Positions 37,936 through 45,915 of a stretch of DNA of 64,000 bases are shown in pieces (the stretch's first letter is position 1; every line of letters starts with the position of its first letter). The notes beneath the pieces were generated by a model. It had not been told where the DNA came from. It was given only the letters and a program-made list of their open reading frames with translations, and searched no databases. Made by a program: the position numbers and the translations under genes. This DNA is from Permianibacter fluminis. GTDB lineage: Bacteria > Pseudomonadota > Gammaproteobacteria > Enterobacterales > Permianibacteraceae. The stretch is from the NCBI RefSeq assembly GCF_013179735.1, contig NZ_JABMEG010000001.1:1240001-1304000 (forward strand). Direction: 5' to 3'.

Positions 37936-39768
37936 TTAGAAGCTTTCTTTAACCTTCACCAGCCACTGAATCTTGTCGAGGCTGGGGTCGTCGTCACGGT
38001 CGAGCGGGGTGGCGATATCCAGGTGCAGCACGGTTTGTTTGCCGGCGCGCTCATTGCCGGTCCGGGTCGGGGTCAGCCGCAGACCGAAGCCGACATCGGA
38101 AAGCCAGCCACCATTGAGGCCGTTGTCGCGGTCGGTATACCAGGCCCGACCGGCATCGGCGAACACGGCGGCGCCGACGTCAAACAGCGACAGCACTTCG
38201 GTGAAGAGATAAAACCGTTCTTCCAGCGTCAGCAGTGCGGTCCGGTCGCCGACCTGATAATGCGACGGATACCCGCGCAGTCCGTTGTCGCCGCCCAGCA
38301 TCAACGGCTGATCGACAAACAGGTTGCGGCCGTGCTCAAGGCGCAGGCCGGCAAAGAACTGGTGGCTGGCAAAATCGCCGAGGTGATAGCGGGCCTGCAA
38401 CTGACTGACTTGCTGCAGTGGCTGGTCCTGATAAATGCCGTTGACGTCGCCACTGAGGTAGAGCACCTGATCGTCGCGGATCAGCCAGTAGCGTTCAGCG
38501 GCGGCGCTGTAAATCCAGCCCTGATCGACCGAGCCGAGGGCCGAGCTGGTGCGGCCCAGCCGCAGCGTCGTTGACCAGCCGAGATTGATGTCTTCGGTCC
38601 GGCGCATCTGGTTGATGTTGACGGCTTTGACGTAGTCATCGTTGACCCGCTCCCATTCCAGCCAGCCGTAGCGATACAGGCGGTTCTCCGGCAACGGCGC
38701 TCCGGGCACGGTGTCGTCGTTGGCGGCAAAATCGTCGCGCTCATCATTGATGCCGAAGCGCCAGCGTTCGGTCAAGTGATCAATGCGACCGCGCGACCAG
38801 CCGGCAAACAGGCTGTTGCTTTCTTCGTCGTGTTCGAAACTCTGAATTTTGTCGTCGCGGAAATACAGGCTGTCGTTGCGCAGATCGCGCAAGGTGGTCA
38901 GGCCGCCGGCCCACGGCGTCTCCAGCGAAAAAAACGGTCGGTACAGGCCGAATTCATGCTTCTTGCCGTCGCTGTTGTCGGTGTATTCGAGATTCAGCAC
39001 GCTGTGGGTATTGCCGAAATTGGGGTCGCGATAACCAAACGCGGTGCCGGTGCGTTCGGCATCGCGTTCGCGGATCACGTGCACCGCGGTGCCGGTGCCG
39101 AGGAAATTGCTGTCGCGGAAGCCGAACCGGCTGGTGTTGTTGCCACCGCTGCGGGAAAAGCCGACGTCGGGCACCAGCGTCCAGACGTCCTTGACCCGTA
39201 CTTCCAGATCCACCTTGTCGATGCATTCGCCGACCGGATGGATGCTGGCATCGCGCAGGTAGCGCCGCGTCCGCAGCACCCGTTCTGACTCAGCCATCTG
39301 ATCGGCACTGAACAGGGTGCCGCTGCCGAACAGTAAATCGTCGCGGATCACTTTATCGTGGGTCGGAATGTGCAGATCATTGACCAGCGCGAACAGCCAG
39401 TTGTTTTCGTCAGGATTGTTCAGATCGAAGATGGGATCGACAACGATATTGATTTCGCCAATCGGCAGCTGGCGTTGTTCGTAATCGGCCAGTTGCTCCG
39501 GCGAGGCGCCGGCCGGTGGCAGCACGACGCACTGGTGTTGCAACAGCGGATCCAGCGGCGCGACAGCGGCATTGCTCTCTTCGGTGGAGCTGTCTTCGGC
39601 GGAACTGTCCTCAGCGGCCGGTGCGGCCGCGTCGATAACGGTGTCGGTTGCTGCGGCCGGAGCTGGTGGTTCGGCCAATGCGCGGCCAGCCGACAGTACC
39701 GGCAGCAATGCCAGCAGCAATCCGACAACCCGACCTGCGGTGCTGAACCTTGCGTCAAACTGCGACAA
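37936..39768 (-). CDS. Omp85/BamA-superfamily outer-membrane protein with a POTRA domain
   Basis: A 610-residue outer-membrane protein. A signal peptide (about 1-32, ending ALA) is followed by a low-complexity Ala/Asp/Ser/Glu linker (about 33-75), one POTRA-like region (about 100-200, with DLNNPDENNWLF and LRTRRYLRDASI) and a 16-strand-type beta-barrel (about 215-610). The lid-loop motif LRGY (in NGLRGYPSHYQVGD) and the C-terminal phenylalanine are typical of surface-antigen (D15) family proteins. It is too short, with too few POTRA domains, to be BamA; it resembles TamA-like or patatin-linked barrels. The start is a TTG. Its substrate is unknown. Confidence 0.83.
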   Translation of the reverse strand: MSQFDARFSTAGRVVGLLLALLPVLSAGRALAEPPAPAAATDTVIDAAAPAAEDSSAEDSSTEESNAAVAPLDPLLQHQCVVLPPAGASPEQLADYEQRQLPIGEINIVVDPIFDLNNPDENNWLFALVNDLHIPTHDKVIRDDLLFGSGTLFSADQMAESERVLRTRRYLRDASIHPVGECIDKVDLEVRVKDVWTLVPDVGFSRSGGNNTSRFGFRDSNFLGTGTAVHVIRERDAERTGTAFGYRDPNFGNTHSVLNLEYTDNSDGKKHEFGLYRPFFSLETPWAGGLTTLRDLRNDSLYFRDDKIQSFEHDEESNSLFAGWSRGRIDHLTERWRFGINDERDDFAANDDTVPGAPLPENRLYRYGWLEWERVNDDYVKAVNINQMRRTEDINLGWSTTLRLGRTSSALGSVDQGWIYSAAAERYWLIRDDQVLYLSGDVNGIYQDQPLQQVSQLQARYHLGDFASHQFFAGLRLEHGRNLFVDQPLMLGGDNGLRGYPSHYQVGDRTALLTLEERFYLFTEVLSLFDVGAAVFADAGRAWYTDRDNGLNGGWLSDVGFGLRLTPTRTGNERAGKQTVLHLDIATPLDRDDDPSLDKIQWLVKVKESF

Positions 39769-39907
39769 TGGCGACCCCCGGCCGTTCGTCCCTGCAGTGG
39801 CACTGAACTGAGTATATCGGGCCGTTTACGCACTGTCGCGGCAACGGCGGCACAGTGCGATAATGCCCAGCCATTCTTGCTGAAAACTTAAGCAGGGCAC
39901 GACCACG

Positions 39908-40720
39908 ATGCGTTTCGCCTGGCCTGTCGAGGGGCCGCCCGTGCTGATGGGCATACTGAATGTCACGCCGGATTCGTTTTCCGATGGCGGTCGCTACCTG
40001 CAACTGGATGCGGCGCGGCAACATGCCGAAGCCCTGCTGGCGGCGGGCGCGACGATCATCGATATCGGCGGCGAATCGACCCGGCCCGGCGCCGCACCGG
40101 TCAGCGAACAGCAGGAGCTCGATCGGGTGTTGCCGGTCATCGAAGCGGTGTGCGCGCTCGGTGCCGTGGTTTCGGTCGACAGCAGCCGGGCCGGCGTGAT
40201 GCGTGCGGCACTGCAGGTCGGCGCTGCCATTCTCAATGATGTTCGGGCGCTGACGGAACAGGGCGCATTGGCGCTGGCGATCGAATACGATGCGGCCGTC
40301 TGCCTGATGCACATGCAGGGCGATCCGCGCACGATGCAGCAGCAGCCGCACTATCGGGATGTGGTGACGGATGTGCGGCAGTGGCTGCTGGCGCGCGCGG
40401 CCGCTTGCGAGCAGGCCGGCTTGCACCGCTCCCGCATCTGTCTTGACCCCGGCTTTGGTTTTGGCAAAACCAGCAGCCATAATTTGCGCCTGCTGCAACA
40501 GCTGGCATCGCTGTGCGCACAGGGTTATCCGGTGCTGGCGGGTTTGTCGCGCAAATCGCTGATCGGCCAGTTGACCGGCGTTGCCGTCGACAAGCGTCAG
40601 CTCGGCAGCGTGGTGCTGGCCTTGCTGGCGGCCCAGCAGGGCGCTCGCATCCTGCGCGTGCACGACGTGGCGGAAACGCAGCAAGCGCTGCAATTGTGGC
40701 AGGCGATGGTGCAGGCCTGA
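39908..40720 (+). CDS. folP: Dihydropteroate synthase
   Basis: A 270-residue TIM-barrel enzyme that joins p-aminobenzoate to hydroxymethyl-dihydropterin pyrophosphate in folate synthesis; it is the sulfonamide target. Signature motifs are LMGILNVTPDSFSDGGRY, IIDIGGESTRPGAAPVS, and the C-terminal DPGFGFGKTSSHNLRLL with GLSRKS. The pterin-pocket residue N in ILNDVRAL is present. The gene is full length. It is followed by glmM after a 227-base leader with tandem repeats; upstream it faces the Omp85-like gene divergently. Confidence 0.96.
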   Translation: MRFAWPVEGPPVLMGILNVTPDSFSDGGRYLQLDAARQHAEALLAAGATIIDIGGESTRPGAAPVSEQQELDRVLPVIEAVCALGAVVSVDSSRAGVMRAALQVGAAILNDVRALTEQGALALAIEYDAAVCLMHMQGDPRTMQQQPHYRDVVTDVRQWLLARAAACEQAGLHRSRICLDPGFGFGKTSSHNLRLLQQLASLCAQGYPVLAGLSRKSLIGQLTGVAVDKRQLGSVVLALLAAQQGARILRVHDVAETQQALQLWQAMVQA

Positions 40721-40808
40721 ACGGAACACGCTTTGTCAGCGACTAACGTTGCCGCGACGATATTTTTTGATGCCGTCTTTTCATCCGGCATCCCTGAATA
40801 GAAAAACA

Positions 40809-40912
40809 CGTTTAACAGAACTAGAGATTTAGCAGGACTACGGGTTTTACAGAACAGCAGGCTTACAGAGCTGCAGGTCTACAGAACGACAGGTTTACAG
40901 AACAACGCGCGC
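40809..40912 (+). repeat. Degenerate tandem repeat in the glmM leader
   Basis: About six imperfect copies of a 16-17 base unit resembling GTTTACAGAACNNCAG run head to tail, for example GTTTTACAGAACAGCAG, GCTTACAGAGCTGCAG, GTCTACAGAACGACAG and GTTTACAGAACAACG. The array ends about 35 bases before the glmM start. Copies are more alike towards the right. A small GATGCCG / CGGCATC inverted repeat lies just upstream (about 40773-40796). Its function is unknown; protein or sRNA binding and replication slippage are all possible. Confidence 0.7.
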
Positions 40913-40947
40913 TGCCAACACAGCGCAGATGCAAACAAGGAAACAGC

Positions 40948-42282
40948 ATGAGCAAGCGCAAGTATTTTGGCACGGACGGTGTGCGCGGCAAGGTCGGTGA
41001 GCATCCGATCAATCCGGAATTTGTCATGAAGCTCGGCTGGGCAGCGGGCAAGGTGTTTGCCAATGGCGGCGCCAGCAAAGTGCTGATTGGCAAAGACACC
41101 CGGATTTCCGGTTACATGTTTGAAGCGGCACTGGAAGCCGGTCTGTCAGCGGCCGGTGTGGAAGCGCACATGCTCGGGCCCATGCCGACACCGGCCATTG
41201 CCTACCTGACCCGCACGCTGCGGGCGCAGGCCGGCATTGTCATCTCGGCGTCGCACAATCCCTATTACGACAATGGCATCAAATTTTTCTCGGCCGATGG
41301 TTTCAAGCTGCCGGATGAAACCGAAGCGCGCATCGAAGCCATGATCGAAGAGCCGATGACCACGGTGGGTTCCGCCGAACTCGGTCGCGCCCGCCGGGTC
41401 AGCGAAGCAACCGGTCGCTACATTGAATTTTGCAAAGCCACGGTTGCCAACAACCTGAGCTTGCGTGGTCTCAAAGTAGTGGTCGATTGCGCGCATGGTG
41501 CCACCTACAAGGTGGCGCCGGCGGTGTTGGAAGAACTTGGCGCCGAGGTGTTTGCCATCGGTGTTGAGCCAAACGGTGTCAACATCAACGATCAGGTCGG
41601 TGCAACCGCGCCGGCGCTGCTGGCGAAAACCGTGGTTGAACGCGGCGCCGATGTCGGTGTGGCACTCGACGGCGACGGCGATCGCCTGATCATGGTGGAC
41701 CACAAAGGCGAAGTGGTCGATGGCGACGAGATCCTGTTCATTGTCGGTCGCGATGCCTTGCGCCGGGGCAAATTGCACGGCGGCGTGGTCGGTACCGTGA
41801 TGAGCAATCTCGGTCTGGAAGTGGCGCTGCGAGAGCTGGGTGTCGGTTTTGCTCGCGCCAAGGTCGGTGACCGCTACGTGCTGGAGCTGATGCAGGAAAA
41901 AGACTGGCTGCTTGGCGGCGAATCGTCCGGTCATATCGTTTGTCTGGACAAGACTACCTCGGGTGATGGCATCGTTTCGGCGTTGCAAGTCTTGTCAGCA
42001 ATGGTGCAGAACGGTGTCAGCCTGCACGACCTGAAGCACGGTATGCAGAAATTCCCGCAGACCTTGATCAACGTGCCGCTGAAAGCCGGCAGCAAACCGA
42101 TGGATGCTGAGCAGGTCAAGCAGGCGGTCAGCGCGGTCGAAAAAGAACTCGGTGACAGCGGCCGGGTGCTGCTGCGGCCATCGGGTACCGAGCCACTGAT
42201 ACGGGTCATGGTCGAGGGCCGCGACAGCGCTCAAGTCAAGCGCTGTGCCGAGCGGATTGCCGAGGCCGTCAAACAGGCGTAA
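40948..42282 (+). CDS. glmM: Phosphoglucosamine mutase
   Basis: A 444-residue enzyme that converts glucosamine-6-phosphate to glucosamine-1-phosphate for peptidoglycan and LPS. The catalytic phosphoserine is Ser102 in [13 protein letters not shown], the same number as in E. coli GlmM. The Mg2+ loop is DGDGDRLI, and the sugar-binding loop is GGESSGHIV. The phosphate-binding C-terminal motif [12 protein letters not shown] is intact. The ATG at 40948 is preceded by AAGGAAA. Unlike in many relatives, it is not directly followed by tpiA-secG because a 4.5-kb block intervenes. Confidence 0.98.
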   Translation: MSKRKYFGTDGVRGKVGEHPINPEFVMKLGWAAGKVFANGGASKVLIGKDTRISGYMFEAALEAGLSAAGVEAHMLGPMPTPAIAYLTRTLRAQAGIVISASHNPYYDNGIKFFSADGFKLPDETEARIEAMIEEPMTTVGSAELGRARRVSEATGRYIEFCKATVANNLSLRGLKVVVDCAHGATYKVAPAVLEELGAEVFAIGVEPNGVNINDQVGATAPALLAKTVVERGADVGVALDGDGDRLIMVDHKGEVVDGDEILFIVGRDALRRGKLHGGVVGTVMSNLGLEVALRELGVGFARAKVGDRYVLELMQEKDWLLGGESSGHIVCLDKTTSGDGIVSALQVLSAMVQNGVSLHDLKHGMQKFPQTLINVPLKAGSKPMDAEQVKQAVSAVEKELGDSGRVLLRPSGTEPLIRVMVEGRDSAQVKRCAERIAEAVKQA

Positions 42283-42319
42283 GACGTAAGTCGGAATGAG
42301 AAAGGCTGAATGTGGAAAG

Positions 42320-42351
42320 AAAAAAAGCGCGTCAACGACGCGCTTTTTTTT
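42320..42351. terminator. Bidirectional intrinsic terminator
   Basis: The hairpin AAAAAAGCGCGTC / GACGCGCTTTTTT lies between converging glmM (plus) and the GGDEF/EAL gene (minus). Confidence 0.9.
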
Positions 42352-42354
42352 GCT

Positions 42355-44733
42355 TCAAACTTTCAGCGTGGCGCCTGCATGTTGCAGCCATTGGCGAAAA
42401 TCGTCAGCCGGCACCGGCCGGCTGAAGTGATAGCCCTGACCGCGATCGCAGCCCCAATCGCGTAGCAATATGGCTTGCTCCTGATGTTCGATGCCTTCCG
42501 CGACCACCTGCAAGCCCAGGTTGTGGCCGAGTTCGATGGTTGATCGGACAATGGCGGCATCGTCGCCTTCGGCGCGCAGTTGCCGGATGAAGGCCTGATC
42601 GATTTTCAGTTCCTGCACCGGCAGCTTTTTCAAATACGCCAGCGAAGAATAGCCGGTACCAAAATCGTCGATGGCCAGTTTGACGCCGAGCGCGCGCAGT
42701 TGCCCCAGCAACGCCATCGCCCGTTCCGGCTCTTCGATAAAACCACTTTCGGTCACTTCCAGACCCAGTCGTTCCGGTGCCACGCCAGAGCGGTCCAGAC
42801 TTTCGGCAACAAACTCCCGCAAGCTGTCGTCGAGCAGATCATGGGCGGAAATGTTGATGGCGATATTGACCGGCATGCCGGCCTGTTGCCATTCCCGGCA
42901 TTGACCGAGCGCGCGGGCGACAATCCAGCGGGTCAGCCGTTTGATGTCGCCGGTCTGCTCGGCAAACGGAATGAAATCGATCGGCGGAATGAAGCCTCGC
43001 GTCGGATGTTGCCAGCGCACCAGCGCTTCGCAATAACCGTGACCGCTGCCTTGCAGATTGACTTTGGGTTGGTAGTACAAGCGCAATTCGTTTTCGGCCA
43101 CCGCCCGGCGCAAATCGCCAAGCAACGACAGATGTTCCGCGCGAAACGGTTGCAGCGCCGGATCAAAACGAACGATGCCACGCCGCTGTTGCCGACTGTA
43201 ATAGAGCGCGACATCAACCGCGCGCAGTACGGCGCTGGTGCGGTTGCCGTCTTCCGGGGTCACGGCATAGCCGAAACTGGCGCGCAGATCGACAGTCTGG
43301 CCGCCGGCAACAAACGGTTGTTGCATGGCGCCGGCCAGTTGCTCCGCCAGGGCGCGGCCGTCACGGTCGGTGGCTTCCGGCAACAGCACGGCATATTCGT
43401 CGGCACCCAGCCTGGCCAGCGTCGCCCGATCTGGCAACAGGGCGCGCAAGCGGGCGCCGGCGGCGCGCAGCAATTCATCGCCGAGTGCATGACCAAGGGT
43501 GTTGTTGATCATCTTGAAGCGATCAATATCGAGCAGCACCACCACCGCCGGGATGTTGGCCGTCAGCGCCTGCTGCAACTGTTCGGTGAAGTAGGTGCGA
43601 TTGGGCAGGCCGGTCAGCGGATCGCGATAGGCCAAATCGAGAATTTGCTGCTCGCGATTGGCGATGGTCGAGCGCATGGTGTTGAACGCATGGGCCAGAT
43701 CGCCGATTTCATCGCGGCTGCTGACATCGGCGTTGACGGCGTAATCGCCGGCTTCCATGCGCTGTGCTGCTGTTTGCAATTGCTGCAGCGGCTTGACGAT
43801 GCCACGCGCGAGGAACACCGTGGCGATCAACGCCAGTAACAGTGCAATGCCGCCAAGGCCAAGCAGGTAGCGCTGCAATTCCCGGTGCGGTGCCAGTGCC
43901 TGATCCAGCGACCGCTGCAACACCGCGACTTCATTGTTGTCGCGATCCCCGATACTGGTAACCAGACTCTGAAACGGCACATCGCCCAGTTGCAGGGTTT
44001 GCACGGCAGCCATGTCCGCGCTGGCCATTTGCTGTTTCAGCGCATCGGCCTGCACGGCGGTCAGCGTGCTGGCCTGCAACTGCCACGACTCGGTACTGGC
44101 ATTGGTCTCGGTATTGGTTTTCGCGTGGCGGTCACGACCAAAAATTGACACCTGCATGCCAGTCAGTTTCTGCAGATCATTGACCACTGCAGCGTCGATC
44201 AGAAAACCCATGGCGACCACGGCAACCGGCAGCGGCGCTTTCACCGGTACCACCACCAATTGATAGGCCTTGTTGTCGAGGCTGACGATGCTGCTGGCCG
44301 CGCCGCGTTCGCGCGCCAGTTGCAGCAAATCGGGGAACGGAAACACGCCGTTGGCACTGTCGTCGCGACTGTCGGCGATCAGTTGGCCATCAAGGCTGGC
44401 CAGCAGACTCAAATCGGCGCTGATGCGGCGGCCGTGATTGTTCAGGGCCGAGCTGATGGTGCCTTGATCGCGGCTGGCGACAGCGTCGACAAAACCAAAA
44501 TCCGCGGCGAGCACTTTGGCGGCCTGAGTCAGCTGCTGTTGATTCTGCTCCAGTGCCCGTTGGAACACGCCCTGGCCGAGCAGCAGATCATCGTGCAATT
44601 GCTGGGTGACAATGGCGCGCTGCACCTGACTGACCAACAGCAACACCGCGGCCAGCACCAGCAGCAGCAAGCTGCCGTAAATCAGCGCCAGTCGGCGGCT
44701 GAGATAGCGGCGGGGCGGTCGCGGTTCGCTCAT
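42355..44733 (-). CDS. Membrane HAMP-GGDEF-EAL protein, probable c-di-GMP phosphodiesterase
   Basis: This 792-residue protein carries a first transmembrane helix (about 14-36), a periplasmic sensing region (about 37-285), a second helix (about 286-308), a HAMP linker (to about 355), a GGDEF domain and an EAL domain. The GGDEF motif is degenerate (GADEY, near 445), so cyclase activity is doubtful. The EAL domain looks complete: CEALVRW, NISAHDLLD, LEVTES, DDFGTGYSSLAYLKKLP with KID, and EGIEHQEQ. It is therefore likely to hydrolyse c-di-GMP. Its ATG overlaps the stop codon of the upstream cupredoxin gene by one base (TAATG), implying translational coupling. The periplasmic part could read the redox proteins made with it; this is inference. 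Confidence 0.92.
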   Translation of the reverse strand: MSEPRPPRRYLSRRLALIYGSLLLLVLAAVLLLVSQVQRAIVTQQLHDDLLLGQGVFQRALEQNQQQLTQAAKVLAADFGFVDAVASRDQGTISSALNNHGRRISADLSLLASLDGQLIADSRDDSANGVFPFPDLLQLARERGAASSIVSLDNKAYQLVVVPVKAPLPVAVVAMGFLIDAAVVNDLQKLTGMQVSIFGRDRHAKTNTETNASTESWQLQASTLTAVQADALKQQMASADMAAVQTLQLGDVPFQSLVTSIGDRDNNEVAVLQRSLDQALAPHRELQRYLLGLGGIALLLALIATVFLARGIVKPLQQLQTAAQRMEAGDYAVNADVSSRDEIGDLAHAFNTMRSTIANREQQILDLAYRDPLTGLPNRTYFTEQLQQALTANIPAVVVLLDIDRFKMINNTLGHALGDELLRAAGARLRALLPDRATLARLGADEYAVLLPEATDRDGRALAEQLAGAMQQPFVAGGQTVDLRASFGYAVTPEDGNRTSAVLRAVDVALYYSRQQRRGIVRFDPALQPFRAEHLSLLGDLRRAVAENELRLYYQPKVNLQGSGHGYCEALVRWQHPTRGFIPPIDFIPFAEQTGDIKRLTRWIVARALGQCREWQQAGMPVNIAINISAHDLLDDSLREFVAESLDRSGVAPERLGLEVTESGFIEEPERAMALLGQLRALGVKLAIDDFGTGYSSLAYLKKLPVQELKIDQAFIRQLRAEGDDAAIVRSTIELGHNLGLQVVAEGIEHQEQAILLRDWGCDRGQGYHFSRPVPADDFRQWLQHAGATLKV

Positions 44734-45338
44734 TAGTAGCTCGCTTCCGTGCTGGCTCGTGGTCGTAGCGCCGCCGTCACCGTCAGCGGCGCGGCGTGAT
44801 CGGTAACGGTGATGGCAATGGCCGCCAGCGGCTGCTCCAGATCCGGATGCCAGAGCTGCAATTGCTGTGGTCCAGGTGGCAGTTGCAGCGTTGCCAAACC
44901 TTGCTCGTTGCTGCGGGCAAACCACGGCGTGTCGACCACCAGCACATAGGCCAGCATCCAGTCGTGGATGTTGCAGCCGAGCGCGACCACGCCGGCTTTG
45001 TCGAAAGTCACCGGTTCGCTTGGCACGCCACTGTACAACTTCAGTTCAAATTTTTTGGCGTCGGAGAACGAGTAGACGTGGTGGCGAATGTTGTCGCGAT
45101 TCGGGAAGCGGATTTTGCTGCCGACCGGCACCACGCTGACATAGGGGACAAACTCTTTGTTGATTTGATCGATTTCAGCGGTTACCCCGACCGGTTTGGC
45201 GGCCGCGGATTCGACATACAGCACCGCATCCGCAACCGGCTTGCCGTCACGACCAACGACACGCACGCTGAACTCGGCCGCCGTACTGACGCCTGCCAGC
45301 AGCAGCAATCCAAAACCGAGTAGCGGTCGTATCAGCAT
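44733..45338 (-). CDS. Exported cupredoxin-like protein (methylamine-utilisation family type)
   Basis: A 201-residue protein with a signal peptide (1-20, ending STA). A small beta-domain (VRVVGRDGKPVADAVLYVES) is followed by a cupredoxin region with a putative type 1 copper site: His86 or His87 (NIRHHVYSF), Cys122, His125 and Met128 (ALGCNIHDWMLAYV). Proteins of this layout are often annotated 'methylamine utilization protein', though no methylamine genes are near. It lies between an exported truncated haemoglobin gene (63-base gap) and the GGDEF/EAL gene (1-base overlap). It may carry electrons or sense copper or redox state in the periplasm. Confidence 0.85.
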   Translation of the reverse strand: MLIRPLLGFGLLLLAGVSTAAEFSVRVVGRDGKPVADAVLYVESAAAKPVGVTAEIDQINKEFVPYVSVVPVGSKIRFPNRDNIRHHVYSFSDAKKFELKLYSGVPSEPVTFDKAGVVALGCNIHDWMLAYVLVVDTPWFARSNEQGLATLQLPPGPQQLQLWHPDLEQPLAAIAITVTDHAAPLTVTAALRPRASTEASY

Positions 45339-45401
45339 TGTTTGCTCCGTATCCCGTTTTCCGTTTCAGGATGGGGTTTTGAATCAGGGCCGTGTTGTTT
45401 G

Positions 45402-45833
45402 TCACGGCTCGGTGGGCTGATGCACCACCTGCGGTTTCATGGGGGCCAGCAGCGCCAGCAGCTCGTTTTTTTCCCGGCTGCCGATGCCCTCGCTGTCGAG
45501 TACCTGACGCAGTTGCTCGACCAGACCGTAGAACTCGCGCTCGCTGATGTTCAGGCCCTGATGCACCAGCTTCATGTCATCGCCGGTGTAAGTGCAGGGG
45601 CCGCCGGCCAGCACGCAGAATTGTTCAGCCAGCTTTTCTTTGACCCGGTCCAGATTGACCTTGTTGAAGCTGCGCTTGGTGACCGGCTCGGTGCTGGAGC
45701 GGTCGACCAGCCGGCTGGTGATTTTCTGCAGCACCGGCAGACCGCCGATGCGCGTGTACAGCGAGTCATCGGCGCGCGTGTCGCTGGCAACGGCGGTGCA
45801 AAAGAGCAAGGCAAACAGGCTTAGGCGGTTCAT
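45402..45833 (-). CDS. Exported group 1 truncated haemoglobin
   Basis: A 143-residue protein: a signal peptide (1-21, ending TRA) and then a group 1 truncated globin of about 120 residues. The N-terminal SLYTRIGGLPVLQKI and the F-helix segment TGDDMKLVHQGLNIS, with proximal haem ligand His91, are clear. By hand alignment the usual distal pair Phe-Tyr at B9-B10 appears as Leu42-Val43, so distal ligand stabilisation would differ from typical members. Two cysteines (73 and 80) may form a disulfide. The ATG has a GGAGGG 11 bases upstream. Most truncated globins are cytoplasmic; export here is notable. It is first in the operon with the cupredoxin and GGDEF/EAL genes. Confidence 0.88.
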   Translation of the reverse strand: MNRLSLFALLFCTAVASDTRADDSLYTRIGGLPVLQKITSRLVDRSSTEPVTKRSFNKVNLDRVKEKLAEQFCVLAGGPCTYTGDDMKLVHQGLNISEREFYGLVEQLRQVLDSEGIGSREKNELLALLAPMKPQVVHQPTEP

Positions 45834-45836
45834 TTT

Positions 45837-45864
45837 TTGACAGACCCTCCGGGTCGATTAGCAT
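45837..45864 (+). promoter_or_regulatory. Candidate sigma70 promoter of the DUF3034 gene
   Basis: A perfect -35 TTGACA (45837-45842), a 16-base spacer and TAGCAT (45859-45864) as -10 lie in the 82-base divergent gap. The -35 begins four bases from the start codon of the oppositely oriented haemoglobin gene, so expression in the two directions could interfere or be co-regulated. Confidence 0.5.
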
Positions 45865-45915
45865 TGAGCATAGCCAGTGACCGCGTATCGGTCATCCGGC
45901 GCACAGGAGCAAAAC

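Noticed and set aside
40809-40912. CRISPR array
   Set aside because: The units are 16-17 bases, degenerate and contiguous, without unique spacers of constant length; no cas genes are near.
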